A DNA stretch of 64,000 nt from Carnobacterium jeotgali MS3 (GCF_000745125.1 NZ_JQNF01000005.1:620001-684000), one strand, 5' to 3'; positions 33,625-44,112 are shown, numbered from the stretch's first letter. Notes: a model not told the origin generated them from the sequence alone. Made by a program: numbers and translations.

Positions 33625-33882
33625 ATGATCTTTTTATGGATTTATTTGTTATTGTGCAACAGTTTATTATTCGTATTGATGTACGTAGATAAACAAAAAG
33701 CCGTTAAACGCCAATGGAGAATACCTGAAAGAACATTGTTAGGTCTGGGTCTTATTGGTGGTGGAATCGGTGGAATCTTAGGTATGAAATTGTTTCGCCA
33801 TAAAACGACAAAGGGTTCTTTTAAAGCTATCTACACTTTAGGCGCTGCCTTTGCTATTTTCTTGGTTGTCTATTTTTCATAA
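33625..33882 (+). CDS. DUF1294 small membrane protein
   Basis: The 85-residue protein has three hydrophobic segments with the DUF1294 signature: LLFVLMYVDKQKAV, RIPERTLLGLGLIGGGIGGILGM and FRHKTTKGSFK. It is an inner membrane protein of unknown role. ATG 33625 is two bases after the pepT stop, so it is cotranscribed. Confidence 0.88.
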   Translation: MIFLWIYLLLCNSLLFVLMYVDKQKAVKRQWRIPERTLLGLGLIGGGIGGILGMKLFRHKTTKGSFKAIYTLGAAFAIFLVVYFS

Positions 33883-33929
33883 AATAAAGGACTTATACAT
33901 TTTCATTTTGTATAGGTCTTTTATTTTTT
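33882..33929 (+). terminator. Terminator after DUF1294 gene
   Basis: AAATAAAGGACTTATAC pairs with GTATAGGTCTTTTATTT with one bulge, followed by a T-run. It separates the pepT transcript from addBA. Confidence 0.7.
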
Positions 33930-33983
33930 GCGTATGTTAAAATAAGAGAGACGAAAGTTGAACGAGAGGATGTGTGAAACACT

Positions 33984-36900
33984 ATGGGATTACAATTTGT
34001 TTTAGGTCGTGCCAATCGTAATAAACGTTCGGTACTGTTGGATGAAATAGCCGAAAGTCTGACTAACCATACTGAAGAGTCCATTTTTTATTTAGTGCCG
34101 GACCATATTAAATTTCAAGCTGAAATGACTGTTTTGGGAAGTTTGAGTCAATACCCTTATTTTAAAAATAAACCGATGATGGGTATGATGCATTTACAAG
34201 TATTTAGTTTTACACGATTAGCCTGGTATTGGTTAAAAGATACGGATATTTACGCTAAACCTCAGTTAACAACGACTGGGCTATCCATGCTGATTCGTAA
34301 ATTATTGATTGAACACGAAGAAAAATTAACTATTTATCGTGGTGAAGTCCGTAAAGAGGGCTTCGTTCAGCAAATGACCGATTTATTTTTAGAACTGCGG
34401 AGCGGTCGGATTACACAAATTGATTTAGATCAAATGATTCTTAATTTAGGTAATTCTCCTAAAGAAACTGACTTCAAATTGAAATTACAAGATTTGTCAT
34501 TAATTTACCAAGCATTTGATGCGGCGTTACTAAATAAATATATCGAATCTGAGGATATTGTGTCTGCTTTAATCCAAAAAGTAACAGAATTAGATTTATC
34601 TGAGACAACCATTTATATTGAAAGCTATTATCAATTTACGGCTCAAGAACAAGCGCTTATTTTGGCGTTAATGAAAGCTGCTAAAAAAGTAACCATTGCT
34701 TTGACTACAGATAAAGCTTATGCCGTTGAAAAACCAGAAATGCATAATTTGTTTCAAACATCAGGGACAACTTACTACAAACTGTATCAATTGGCTCGCC
34801 AAAATAATGTACCTGTTTATAAAGATAAGGTGATTCAAGAAAAAGATGCATCTTATTGTGAGGAATTAAATCAATTGGAAGATTTTTGGGTAGAGACCAG
34901 CCAACTTTCACCAGCAACCACTGTCTCTTTAGCAAGTTCTGATGCAATGGGCAACTGTATTGAGGTATGGGCCGCAGAAAATAAACAAGCAGAAATTACA
35001 CATGTGGCGAAAGAAATTCGTAAATTGGTTGCGACGGGACATTACCGATATAAGGATATATTAGTCTTGACTCGTAATATGGATGATTATTTAGCTATCA
35101 TAGAACCGCTATTTACGAGCCATGCAATTGAATTGTTCATTGATAGTGCAGAATTGATGAATCAACATCCACTTATTGAAGTGATTGACGCATTAGTCAG
35201 TATTTATAAACGCAATTGGCGTTACGCAGATGTGATGCGGCTGCTTAGAACAGAATTAGTGATTCCTGCGTTTGAAGAGCAAGAATCCCTTTCAAAAGAA
35301 CGAGCGCAACGTGTGAGTCAACAGGTTGAGCGTGCACAAAAGTATCGCGAAAAAGTGGATATTACCGAGAATGTTTTACTAGCATATGGCTACGAAGGCT
35401 ACCACTGGACGAAGACGGAACCTTGGCATTATACACGCTACTTTTATGAAGATGCCGAATTTCAGTCAGATAATGATCAACGTATTGAACAAACGGCAAA
35501 TTCGATTAAAACAGCTGTCTCAGGATTGTTAGTTCCGTTTTTCAAACGATTAGAAAAGGCTAAAACAAGCAAAGATGCGGCTAAAGAACTCTATTTATTT
35601 ATGGAAACGGTCGGCGTTAATGACCAAATAGGCTTTTGGCGTGACCAAGCTATTGAAGACAATAATCTTGAAGAAGCACGTAAACATGAACAAACGTGGC
35701 AAACTTTTTTGCAACTGCTAGATGAGTATGTAGAAGTGTTAGGTGATGAACCGTTTGATTTAGATAGTTTCCATGCCATTTTAATGACTGGATTCGATAA
35801 TGCCACTTACAGTATGGTTCCACCAAGTATTGATCAAGTGACTTTTTCAGGAATTGAAGGAACGAGAATTGGTACAGCAAAAGTGACTTTTATGTTAGGC
35901 GTGACAGATGCTCATTTGCCAGCTAAGACGGAAAATAAAAGCATCTTAACTGAAGAAGACCGAGATTTCTTTTCCTATTTCTTAGATGAAACACAGTATT
36001 TAAAACCAACTGTTGAAGCCGTAATGGCCTCTGAACCGTTTATTGCCTATCAAGCATTCTTAGATTCTTCAGAAAAACTGATTTTTAGTTATCCGACTAG
36101 TGATGAAACGAAAAATGGGCCGAAATTATCGCCTTATGTAGATAGAATTGCAAAAGCATTCCAACTTCCTATTCAAGCTAAACTCATGGATATTACTTCT
36201 TTAGAAGACCCGACTGGCAATGAATTGTTGGATTTTGTAGGTACAAAGAAAACAACTATCAGCCAGTTATTGATGGTTTTACGCAAGGAGCAAGACCAAA
36301 AAGGGCAATTAAATGCATTTTGGCAAAATCTGTACATGTTCTTTAAACGAGATAAACAAGTGGCACGCGATTTTAATCATTTGCTTGTCAGTTTAGTTAA
36401 AAAGAATGTACCAATGCCGTTAAGAAATACGATTGCGACAGATTTATATGGCAAAGATTTGTATTTATCTGTTTCGCGTTTAGAAGCTTTTTACGCGGAT
36501 CATTACGGTCATTTCTTGACTTATGGGTTGAAATTAAAAGAACGAGATGTTTTTGAGCTTTCGCCAGCGGGTACAGGAGAATTCTTCCATGATGCATTGG
36601 ATCATTTATTTAAAACAATTATTCAAAAAAATCTCAGCTTTAATCAATTGAATGAAGAGATGCTTGAAGAACTGACAACCGAAGTTTTGACGGAACTTTA
36701 TGGCAAACCAAAATTTTCTATCTTAAATGCGTCTAATCGTATGAAATATATTCGTGATCAATTAGGGCAAACCATCAAGAAAATGGTGTGGGTCATTGGC
36801 AATCAAAGTCGACGCACGAATATGAAAAATATCCAAACTGAAGTGTTATTTGGACATGTAGCAAATCAAACAGGTATCGAAGGTTTATCTTTCCGACTTA

Positions 36901-37604
36901 ATAATGGAGGAACCCTTTATTTGCGAGGGAAAATCGACCGAGTAGATGCCATGACAGTAGGAACTGAATCTTATTTAAGCGTAGTAGATTATAAGTCAAG
37001 TGCACATAAATTCAATTACCAGGATGCTTATTATGGTTTAGCGATGCAGATGATTACGTATTTGGATACTGCTCTTCAAAATGCGGTTGATTTAATTGGG
37101 CACGAAGCTAAACCAGCTGGCGCATTTTATCTACATGTATCCAATCCTTTTATGAAAAAAGGAACTTTTTTAGATGAAGATGCGTATATCAAGGAATTAT
37201 TAAAGTCTTATAAAATGGATGGTTTGTTGCTTGAAGACGAAGCGATGTTGCTGTCGCTAGATCCAACGATTGAACCAACGACTGCTTCACTCGTTTACCC
37301 TTTTAATCAGCTGAAAAGTGAAGCGTTAAAGTCTACTAAATTTGTGACATTAAATGAAATGACAGCTTTGCGTCAGCACAATAAAAAGTTGATTATCGAT
37401 GCCGGTAATAAAATAGTCGAAGGTGTAACGACTTTAAATCCTTTCTATGAAAAAAGACAATTTATCCCAACTGTTAATGGACCATTGCGCGCTGTTTCTC
37501 AATTTGATGCGATGTTGCCAGAAAATAATTACCGCCGGATGGAGTCATTAAAAAGAGAAGATATTCTTAAGAAAATGCAAGAAGAGGAGGAAGATGAAGA
37601 ATGA
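33984..37604 (+). CDS. addB: ATP-dependent nuclease subunit B (AddB/RexB)
   Basis: The 1206-residue partner of AddA repairs double-strand breaks and degrades linear DNA until a Chi site. The N-terminal block MGLQFVLGRANRNKRS stands where AddB has a Walker A but is degenerate. The C-terminal nuclease shows GKIDRVDA and VDYKSSAHKF. The four cysteines that hold the 4Fe-4S cluster in Bacillus AddB are absent (the end reads PLRAVSQFD), so this is the RexB form. The stop overlaps the addA start. Confidence 0.93.
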   Translation: MGLQFVLGRANRNKRSVLLDEIAESLTNHTEESIFYLVPDHIKFQAEMTVLGSLSQYPYFKNKPMMGMMHLQVFSFTRLAWYWLKDTDIYAKPQLTTTGLSMLIRKLLIEHEEKLTIYRGEVRKEGFVQQMTDLFLELRSGRITQIDLDQMILNLGNSPKETDFKLKLQDLSLIYQAFDAALLNKYIESEDIVSALIQKVTELDLSETTIYIESYYQFTAQEQALILALMKAAKKVTIALTTDKAYAVEKPEMHNLFQTSGTTYYKLYQLARQNNVPVYKDKVIQEKDASYCEELNQLEDFWVETSQLSPATTVSLASSDAMGNCIEVWAAENKQAEITHVAKEIRKLVATGHYRYKDILVLTRNMDDYLAIIEPLFTSHAIELFIDSAELMNQHPLIEVIDALVSIYKRNWRYADVMRLLRTELVIPAFEEQESLSKERAQRVSQQVERAQKYREKVDITENVLLAYGYEGYHWTKTEPWHYTRYFYEDAEFQSDNDQRIEQTANSIKTAVSGLLVPFFKRLEKAKTSKDAAKELYLFMETVGVNDQIGFWRDQAIEDNNLEEARKHEQTWQTFLQLLDEYVEVLGDEPFDLDSFHAILMTGFDNATYSMVPPSIDQVTFSGIEGTRIGTAKVTFMLGVTDAHLPAKTENKSILTEEDRDFFSYFLDETQYLKPTVEAVMASEPFIAYQAFLDSSEKLIFSYPTSDETKNGPKLSPYVDRIAKAFQLPIQAKLMDITSLEDPTGNELLDFVGTKKTTISQLLMVLRKEQDQKGQLNAFWQNLYMFFKRDKQVARDFNHLLVSLVKKNVPMPLRNTIATDLYGKDLYLSVSRLEAFYADHYGHFLTYGLKLKERDVFELSPAGTGEFFHDALDHLFKTIIQKNLSFNQLNEEMLEELTTEVLTELYGKPKFSILNASNRMKYIRDQLGQTIKKMVWVIGNQSRRTNMKNIQTEVLFGHVANQTGIEGLSFRLNNGGTLYLRGKIDRVDAMTVGTESYLSVVDYKSSAHKFNYQDAYYGLAMQMITYLDTALQNAVDLIGHEAKPAGAFYLHVSNPFMKKGTFLDEDAYIKELLKSYKMDGLLLEDEAMLLSLDPTIEPTTASLVYPFNQLKSEALKSTKFVTLNEMTALRQHNKKLIIDAGNKIVEGVTTLNPFYEKRQFIPTVNGPLRAVSQFDAMLPENNYRRMESLKREDILKKMQEEEEDEE

Positions 37605-40600
37605 TGAACCCACTTCCGCTAAAACCTGAAAATAGTCATTTTACAGATGGTCAGTGGCAGGCTATCTATGAAGAAGGACATAATATACTTGTATCAGCTT
37701 CGGCTGGTTCAGGAAAAACCACCGTTCTTGTTCAACGGGTCATTGAAAAAATAAAAGCTGGCACAAATGTGGATGAAATGCTGATTGTGACCTATACAGA
37801 AGCTGCAGCCAAAGAAATGAAAGCACGAATACAAGTGGCCATTCAAGAATCAGTCACTTCCGAAAGTGACATGGAATTAAAACGGCACCTTACGAGACAA
37901 GTGACGTTGATCAATCAAGCTTCTATCAGTACACTACATGCCTTTTGTCTCCAAGTTATTCGCCGGTATTATTATTTGATCAATTTAGACCCTATCTTTC
38001 GTTTGTTGACGGATGAAACAGAGATTTTGCTATTAAAGGAAAGCGTTTGGGAAGATGTACGAGAAGAGTTATACGGAGAAGAAGATACGTTGTTCAAATC
38101 TTTAACAGCCTCTTACTCTAATGATCGAAGTGATGCAGGCTTAACCGATTTGATTTTCTCGCTGTATGAATTTTCAAGAGCCAATCCTAGACCGGAAGCT
38201 TGGTTGGAGCAATTGTCTTATTTGTACCAGGTTGAAGGCAATGATTTAACCAATGGCGTTTTATTTAAAAAACTGTTAAAACCGCAAATTTTGTCGGTAC
38301 TAGACAGTCTAGTTGAACTGTCACAAACGGCTGCTCAATTAGGTGAAGGCAGTGAGGAATTGCAAAAACAAACCGCTTTAATTCGAATAGAATGGACAGC
38401 TCTGCAAGAAATACAACTGGCTATTAACGAAAACGATTATCAAACAGCTTACAATTACAGCAAACAGTTTGAATTCTCACGGTGGAATGCTGTCAAAAAA
38501 GGTACTGATGAAGCGATAAAAGAGACGGCCGAAGAAATGAAGCTGTTAAGAGATCAGTATAAAAATCGATTCAAAGAATTAACCAATGATTATTTTTCTG
38601 CTTCACCGCAAGAGCAAATTGATCTTATGTTAAATGCCGCACCGCTTGTAGAAGAGATAGCAAGAGTCACGCAGCTTTTTACCGATGCCTATCGTCAACG
38701 TAAAGATGAACGAAATCTATTAGATTTTAATGATTTAGAGCATTTGACGCTGCAAATTTTGGCTCAATTTAAAAAGCAGGATTGGGTTCCAACAGAAGCT
38801 TCCATGCACTACCGAGATAAATTTAAAGAAGTTATGGTAGATGAATACCAAGATATCAACCAGCTGCAAGAAAATATTTTACGCTGGTTAGCACATGATC
38901 AATCGGATCAAGGAAACTTGTTTATGGTAGGAGATGTCAAACAGTCCATTTACTCTTTTCGTTTAGCTGACCCAGGATTGTTTTTAAAAAAATATGAGCA
39001 ATATGGACACCATCAATCTGGTGAACGAATTATATTAGCTGAAAATTTCCGTTCTAGAGGAGAAGTTTTGCAATTCACGAATCTAATCTTTGAACAACTG
39101 ATGGATAAAGCGGTTGGACAAATGGATTACGATGAAGCTGCTCAATTGGTCCAAGGGTTTTCTGGTTTTCCAGCACTGCAAAAACACCATCCTGAATTGT
39201 TGATCTATGAAAAAGGAACAACTGATAGCGAAGAGGACAGTGAAGAAACGGAATCAGTCAATTGGGATATGCGTATTGAAGATAAAACAGAAGGCGAATT
39301 ATTAATGGTTGGCCAGAAAATACAAGAGCTCATTCAAACCCAATTTCCGATTTATGACAAACGTTCTAAAACAACTCGGCCAATCCGTTACAAAGACATT
39401 GTCTTGTTAACACCGACGAAAAAAAATAACTTGGTATTGATGGAGATGTTTAAACGACTGTCTATTCCATTGCAAGTAAATGATACGCAAAATTATTTTC
39501 AAACGACTGAAATCACCATCATGATGTCTTTATTAAAAGTGATTGATAACCCTTATCAAGATATTCCTTTGGCAGCTGTCTTGCGTTCGCCAATTGTGGG
39601 ATTGGATGAAAATGAATTGGCTTCAATTAGGATTAGTCAAAAAACGGGTGATTATTACGATGCGTTAAAAACATTTTATCAAACTTATCCAGGTATCGAA
39701 AAAGCCAGCCGCTTTACGACAAATTTATATGGAAAAATCGATGTCTTCTTGACTCGCTTGAACAAATGGCGTGAGCTTGCTCGACGTGACCACTTAGTCG
39801 CACTTATATGGGCAATTTATGATGATACAGGTTTCCTGGATTATGTCGGAGGAATGAACTCTGGTAAACAGCGGAAAGCGAATTTACACGCTTTATATGA
39901 ACGTGCAGCTAGTTATGAAAAAACTAGTTTCAAAGGGTTGTTTCAATTTGTTCGATTTATTGAGAAAATGCAAGAAAAAGATAAGGATTTGGCAGAACCC
40001 ACAGCTATATCTGAAGATGAAGACGCAGTTCGAGTCATGACGATTCATGCGAGTAAAGGGTTAGAATTTCCAGTTGTATTTGTCTTAGATTTAACGAAGA
40101 AATTTAATCTCCAAGACATCAAGAAAAGTTATGTTTTTAATGAACAATACGGTGTGGGGACTGATTACAAAGATTTGGAGCGCCGGATCCGGTATCCTTC
40201 TTTGCCAGAAACGGCTTTAAAAGTTGAAAAGAAAACGAAATTATTATCCGAAGAAATGCGAAAGTTATATGTTGCGTTGACCCGAGCAGAAGAAAAATTA
40301 TTCTTAGTGGGTTCTTATAAAAATGAAGAAGCTGCATGGAAAGAATGGGGCGTCGTTAGTTCTCATACGCCTACTGTTTTGCCAGCTGATATTCGGTTTA
40401 CAGCTGGAAGTTTAATGAAGTGGATCGGATTAGCGTTGGTTCGCCATCCTTCAAGCGAAAATGAATTTACATCTTTCACAGCTCGCAATGGCACTATTAC
40501 AAACCATTCAGCTCATTTTGCTGTTCATTTTTACGATGAAAGTGTGATTCAAGAACAACTGATTTCAAAAGATGTGGATTTAGATGAAAACTGGTTAGAA

Positions 40601-41404
40601 AAATTAGACGAGCAGCAAGAAAAAACTCCAACCGATGAATCCATCCATCAAACGGTTCAAAAAGCGTTAGCCTTGATGAATTACACTTATGAACATGAAG
40701 GAGCTTCACATACAACGAGCTATCAGTCTGTTTCAGAAATTAAACGATTATTTGAAGAACCGGATAGTGATCAAATGGTGAAAATTGATGTCAGTCAACC
40801 TAGAAACCGAAACCGGTATGTTGAAGACAGTTTAGACCGTCCTTTATTTATGACGGAACTGACAGTACCTTCTAATGCAGAGATAGGTACAGCAACTCAC
40901 TCAGTTATGCAAGCAGTTGACTTAGCTACCAAGCCAACTAAAGAGTCGCTTGAAGCGCTCATTGCTTCTCTAATCAAAGCTGGCGTTTTAAAAGAAGAAG
41001 TTGCTTCAAAAGTCAATGTAGGACAACTGGTTCAATTTTTCGCTACACCGCTGGGAAATATGATTTTAGACTATTCAAAAGAAGTCCATCGTGAAGAACC
41101 GTTCTCACTTTTACTAGAAGCTGAAAAAATCTTTACAGATATGAACGGCGATGCTGAAGATAAAATTTTGATTCACGGAATTATTGACGGCTATATCGAG
41201 TTGGAAGACCACATTATTTTATTTGACTATAAAACAGATAGAGTCAGTCATTATGGAGCACAAGCAGGAAAAAATATGCTAGAGAAGTATAAAGGTCAAA
41301 TGAATTTATATCGATCTGCATTAGAATCTATTTTAAATAAAAAAGTAACGGAAGCCTATCTTTGTCTACTGGAGACAGGTGAAATCATTCCTGTACCTCA
41401 ATAG
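37601..41404 (+). CDS. addA: ATP-dependent helicase/nuclease subunit A (AddA/RexA)
   Basis: The 1267-residue UvrD-type helicase has Walker A ASAGSGKTTVLVQ near residue 35, motif II VDEYQDIN, motif III MVGDVKQSIY, motif IV LAENFRSR, motif V MTIHASKGLEFPVVF and motif VI YVALTRAEEKLF. The C-terminal RecB-like nuclease ends with HGIIDGYIEL and LFDYKTDRV. AGGAGG inside the addB end serves its start. A strong terminator follows. Confidence 0.96.
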   Translation: MMNPLPLKPENSHFTDGQWQAIYEEGHNILVSASAGSGKTTVLVQRVIEKIKAGTNVDEMLIVTYTEAAAKEMKARIQVAIQESVTSESDMELKRHLTRQVTLINQASISTLHAFCLQVIRRYYYLINLDPIFRLLTDETEILLLKESVWEDVREELYGEEDTLFKSLTASYSNDRSDAGLTDLIFSLYEFSRANPRPEAWLEQLSYLYQVEGNDLTNGVLFKKLLKPQILSVLDSLVELSQTAAQLGEGSEELQKQTALIRIEWTALQEIQLAINENDYQTAYNYSKQFEFSRWNAVKKGTDEAIKETAEEMKLLRDQYKNRFKELTNDYFSASPQEQIDLMLNAAPLVEEIARVTQLFTDAYRQRKDERNLLDFNDLEHLTLQILAQFKKQDWVPTEASMHYRDKFKEVMVDEYQDINQLQENILRWLAHDQSDQGNLFMVGDVKQSIYSFRLADPGLFLKKYEQYGHHQSGERIILAENFRSRGEVLQFTNLIFEQLMDKAVGQMDYDEAAQLVQGFSGFPALQKHHPELLIYEKGTTDSEEDSEETESVNWDMRIEDKTEGELLMVGQKIQELIQTQFPIYDKRSKTTRPIRYKDIVLLTPTKKNNLVLMEMFKRLSIPLQVNDTQNYFQTTEITIMMSLLKVIDNPYQDIPLAAVLRSPIVGLDENELASIRISQKTGDYYDALKTFYQTYPGIEKASRFTTNLYGKIDVFLTRLNKWRELARRDHLVALIWAIYDDTGFLDYVGGMNSGKQRKANLHALYERAASYEKTSFKGLFQFVRFIEKMQEKDKDLAEPTAISEDEDAVRVMTIHASKGLEFPVVFVLDLTKKFNLQDIKKSYVFNEQYGVGTDYKDLERRIRYPSLPETALKVEKKTKLLSEEMRKLYVALTRAEEKLFLVGSYKNEEAAWKEWGVVSSHTPTVLPADIRFTAGSLMKWIGLALVRHPSSENEFTSFTARNGTITNHSAHFAVHFYDESVIQEQLISKDVDLDENWLEKLDEQQEKTPTDESIHQTVQKALALMNYTYEHEGASHTTSYQSVSEIKRLFEEPDSDQMVKIDVSQPRNRNRYVEDSLDRPLFMTELTVPSNAEIGTATHSVMQAVDLATKPTKESLEALIASLIKAGVLKEEVASKVNVGQLVQFFATPLGNMILDYSKEVHREEPFSLLLEAEKIFTDMNGDAEDKILIHGIIDGYIELEDHIILFDYKTDRVSHYGAQAGKNMLEKYKGQMNLYRSALESILNKKVTEAYLCLLETGEIIPVPQ

Positions 41405-41461
41405 AAATAGAAGGGTTATAAGTAGTAATTGAAAGAAAAATGAGTTAACAACTTTATAAGC

Positions 41462-41518
41462 AAAAAAAAAGACTAATTCCCTAATCGAGTAAAGCTCAAT
41501 TAGGGAATTAGTCTTTTT
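41462..41518. terminator. Bidirectional terminator after addA
   Basis: A near-perfect stem (AAAAGACTAATTCCCTAAT with its complement) surrounds a 13-base loop, with T-runs usable from both sides. It ends addBA and the leftward malT group. Confidence 0.9.
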
Positions 41519-41525
41519 GTAGTAG

Positions 41526-42341
41526 TTAATCTGCTATTTCGACGACAATGCCGAAGTGATCAGAAATGATAGGTTCATTGTTATCATTAAAAATTACTTG
41601 AGAAGAAATTGTTTTTACCGGTTGATTGGCAAAAATATAATCGATTCTTAAGCCGCTTTGATTTTCGGACCAACCATCGATAGCATCTGCCACCGTAAAA
41701 CCTGTGTCTTTTTGTGCTGCTAAGTGATAAGTATCAAACCAATTTTGTGTGACTAACTCATAACCCTCTTGTTTAATATGAGCTGGGTTATTGAAATCGC
41801 CAAGTAAAAAGATTGGTTCTTTTAAAGTAGCGAAATGTGCAGTGCATTTTTCCCATTGACCTGGAAAAGGGTCGTGCTTATCTTGCCACCAACCTAAATG
41901 CACGTTAAAGTACCATTGATTTTCTGATTTGATGCCAATAACTTTTCGGCTCTTATAGTCATTATACGCCGTATTTTCTGAAGCAAAGAAAGAGCGAGTT
42001 TCTTGAATCGGATTCAAACTCAAAACAGCCAGACCCTCATCATACCGGTCATAACCGATATGTGAAGGTTCCCACGTCCAGTAGTACTCCAATCCATTCT
42101 TTTGCAGTTCTTGTTGCAATAAGAACGCAAAGTTATCTTCTTTGATAGGATGCTCATTGTTCGTAGCTGAAAAGGTAACCAATAATGATTGGTCTACTAG
42201 GGCAGAAGTCATAAGTTGATTGACTTCTTGCAAGGCAATCACATCAAATGACTGACGAGTAATCGCATCACATAAGTTTTTCAATTTTATTAAAGGATCC
42301 TTTTCCATCCAACTGTGTGTGTTTAACGTTAAAAATTTCAA
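41526..42341 (-). CDS. Endonuclease/exonuclease/phosphatase family hydrolase
   Basis: The 271-residue protein has the DNase I-like fold motifs: LTLNTHSW, VIALQEVNQL, GLAVLSLNPI, FNVHLGWWQD, LLGDFNNP and IDYIFANQP with a final ISDHFGIVVEI. Substrates in this family range from DNA to sugar phosphates and lipids. It starts three bases after malT ends on the same strand, so it is cotranscribed with the maltose permease. A small-molecule phosphatase role is possible; not shown. Confidence 0.85.
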   Translation of the reverse strand: MKFLTLNTHSWMEKDPLIKLKNLCDAITRQSFDVIALQEVNQLMTSALVDQSLLVTFSATNNEHPIKEDNFAFLLQQELQKNGLEYYWTWEPSHIGYDRYDEGLAVLSLNPIQETRSFFASENTAYNDYKSRKVIGIKSENQWYFNVHLGWWQDKHDPFPGQWEKCTAHFATLKEPIFLLGDFNNPAHIKQEGYELVTQNWFDTYHLAAQKDTGFTVADAIDGWSENQSGLRIDYIFANQPVKTISSQVIFNDNNEPIISDHFGIVVEIAD

Positions 42342-42344
42342 AAA

Positions 42345-44006
42345 TTACACTCCTAATACATCATTGATATCTGATTTTAATACATCAGCTTTTGGTCCGT
42401 AAATCGCTTGAATACCTGTTCCTTTTTTGACTAAACCTAAAGCGCCTAGTTTTTTCCAAGCAGCTTCATCTTGAACTGCATCAGGATTTTTAACTGTTAC
42501 ACGTAAACGTGTCATACAAGCATCTACATCTGAAATGTTTTCACTTCCACCTAGAGCTTCGATGATACCATTAACTTGTGCATCAGCAGAAATTGTTGCG
42601 CCAGCAGGAGTTCCTTCAGTTGCAGCTCCATCTTCAGTAGCAGTTTCTTCGATATAGTTTCCTAAACGACCTGGAGTAGCAAATTTAAATTTGCCAATCA
42701 TCCAGTATGAAATAAAGTATGCCAAGAAGAAGAATACCACACAAGAGATAACAAAGTTAACAACATCCCAGATTAATCCGGCATTGACAGACATTGGGAT
42801 ACGTGTCAAGAATTCAAGCGTACCGAATGAGTGAACACGTAAATGAATTACATCTGCCAGTGCAAATGAAACACCTTGAAGAATAGCGTATACTCCATAC
42901 AAAGCAGGAGCAGCAAACATGAACATAAATTCAAGAGGTTCAGTAACACCTGTTAAGAAAACAGCTATAGCAGCTGATAAAAACATTGATTTGTATTTTG
43001 AACGTTTGTCTTTATCTGTGCGACGGTACATAGCAAATGCGATACCTAATAACGTACCAGCTGCACCAATCATTTGTCCAACTTTAAAACGTGCAGGAGT
43101 AATAGAAGATAATAATTCATTATAAGCAGTAGTATCGCCAGCATTTTTCAAGTTCACTAAGTCACTGACCCAAGCTAACCACAATGGATCTTGTCCGAAT
43201 ACTTGACTACCAGCACCAGAACCAGTTAAGACAGTGTAAGTACCACCAAGAGCGGTATAGTTTATTGGAATAGTCAACATGTGGTGTAAACCAAATGGAA
43301 GCAATAAACGTTCTAATGTTCCGTAGATAAATGGTGCGAATATAGGTGCAGTTTCGCTAGAATTTGCAATCCATTGTCCAAAGTTATTAATTCCTGTTTG
43401 AATGACCGGCCATACAAGAGCCAATCCGATTGAAATAATTACAGACCATAAAATAACGACGAAAGGTACAAAACGTTTTCCGTTAAAGAAAGAAAGGGCT
43501 TCCGGTAATTTGCGGTAATTATAATATTTATTGAATACAACCGCTCCCACAAATCCAGAAATAATTCCGACGAACACACCCATATTTAAAGCAGGTGAGC
43601 CTAGAACAGATGTAAAGTAACCATCTACAGGGATTGTTTGTCCGAATAGAGTAGACGTTGTAGCGCCTTCAGTTAATAACATATCAGAAGTGACTCCGAA
43701 GATAGCTCCTGAAGTCATATTAATTAAGATAAAAGCTAAAAGAGCAGCGAAAGCTCCACCGGCACGTTCTTTAGCCCAAGAACCACCAATAGCAACTGCG
43801 AATAAAATATGTAGGTTACCAATAATAGCCCAACCTAGGTTTTCCATAACACTACCGATTGTCAGAACTAGGGTGATGTCTCCACTGAACATGGCAATCA
43901 TTTTTCCAATACTAATCATCAATCCGGCTGCTGGCATAACAGCCACAACAACCATTAACGCTTTACCTAATTTCTGCCAAAAATCAAATGAAAAAATTTT
44001 TTTCAT
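42345..44006 (-). CDS. malT: PTS maltose permease EIICB (MalT)
   Basis: The 553-residue permease has an EIIC domain with about ten membrane helices (MPAAGLMISIG, LLPFGLHHMLTIPI, GVTEPLEFMFMFAAP) and, after a Gly/Thr/Ala linker near 445-470, an EIIB domain with phosphorylated cysteine C497 (DACMTRLRVTV). No EIIA domain is present, so it depends on an EIIA coded elsewhere. Divergence from malP-pgmB-malM-malR matches the E. faecalis maltose locus. ATG 44006 follows GAGGAGG. Confidence 0.9.
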   Translation of the reverse strand: MKKIFSFDFWQKLGKALMVVVAVMPAAGLMISIGKMIAMFSGDITLVLTIGSVMENLGWAIIGNLHILFAVAIGGSWAKERAGGAFAALLAFILINMTSGAIFGVTSDMLLTEGATTSTLFGQTIPVDGYFTSVLGSPALNMGVFVGIISGFVGAVVFNKYYNYRKLPEALSFFNGKRFVPFVVILWSVIISIGLALVWPVIQTGINNFGQWIANSSETAPIFAPFIYGTLERLLLPFGLHHMLTIPINYTALGGTYTVLTGSGAGSQVFGQDPLWLAWVSDLVNLKNAGDTTAYNELLSSITPARFKVGQMIGAAGTLLGIAFAMYRRTDKDKRSKYKSMFLSAAIAVFLTGVTEPLEFMFMFAAPALYGVYAILQGVSFALADVIHLRVHSFGTLEFLTRIPMSVNAGLIWDVVNFVISCVVFFFLAYFISYWMIGKFKFATPGRLGNYIEETATEDGAATEGTPAGATISADAQVNGIIEALGGSENISDVDACMTRLRVTVKNPDAVQDEAAWKKLGALGLVKKGTGIQAIYGPKADVLKSDINDVLGV

Positions 44007-44053
44007 TTTTAAAATCCTCCTCGTGAATATAAATATGAATAAAAGTTCGCTAT

Positions 44054-44065
44054 GCAAACGATTGC
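44054..44065. promoter_or_regulatory. LacI-type operator at malT
   Basis: GCAAACGATTGC is a near-palindromic LacI/CcpA-family half-site pair, just downstream of the predicted malT transcription start. The sequence around it (ATGCAAACGATTGCT) also fits a cre-like site, so MalR or CcpA may bind. Confidence 0.6.
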
Positions 44066-44069
44066 TTTA

Positions 44070-44098
44070 AATATACGGCTTGATTTAAAAAAATGCAA
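44070..44098 (-). promoter_or_regulatory. Promoter of malT
   Basis: On the minus strand TTGCAT (44098-44093) and TATATT (44075-44070) are 17 bases apart. A second operator-like GCAACCGTTTAA (44095-44106) overlaps the -35. Confidence 0.65.
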
Positions 44099-44112
44099 CC
44101 GTTTAAAGTAAT

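Noticed and set aside
43690-44070. Plus-strand frame of 126 codons opposite malT
   Set aside because: It is a shadow of the hydrophobic PTS domain codons; start lacks a binding site and composition is unlike a protein.
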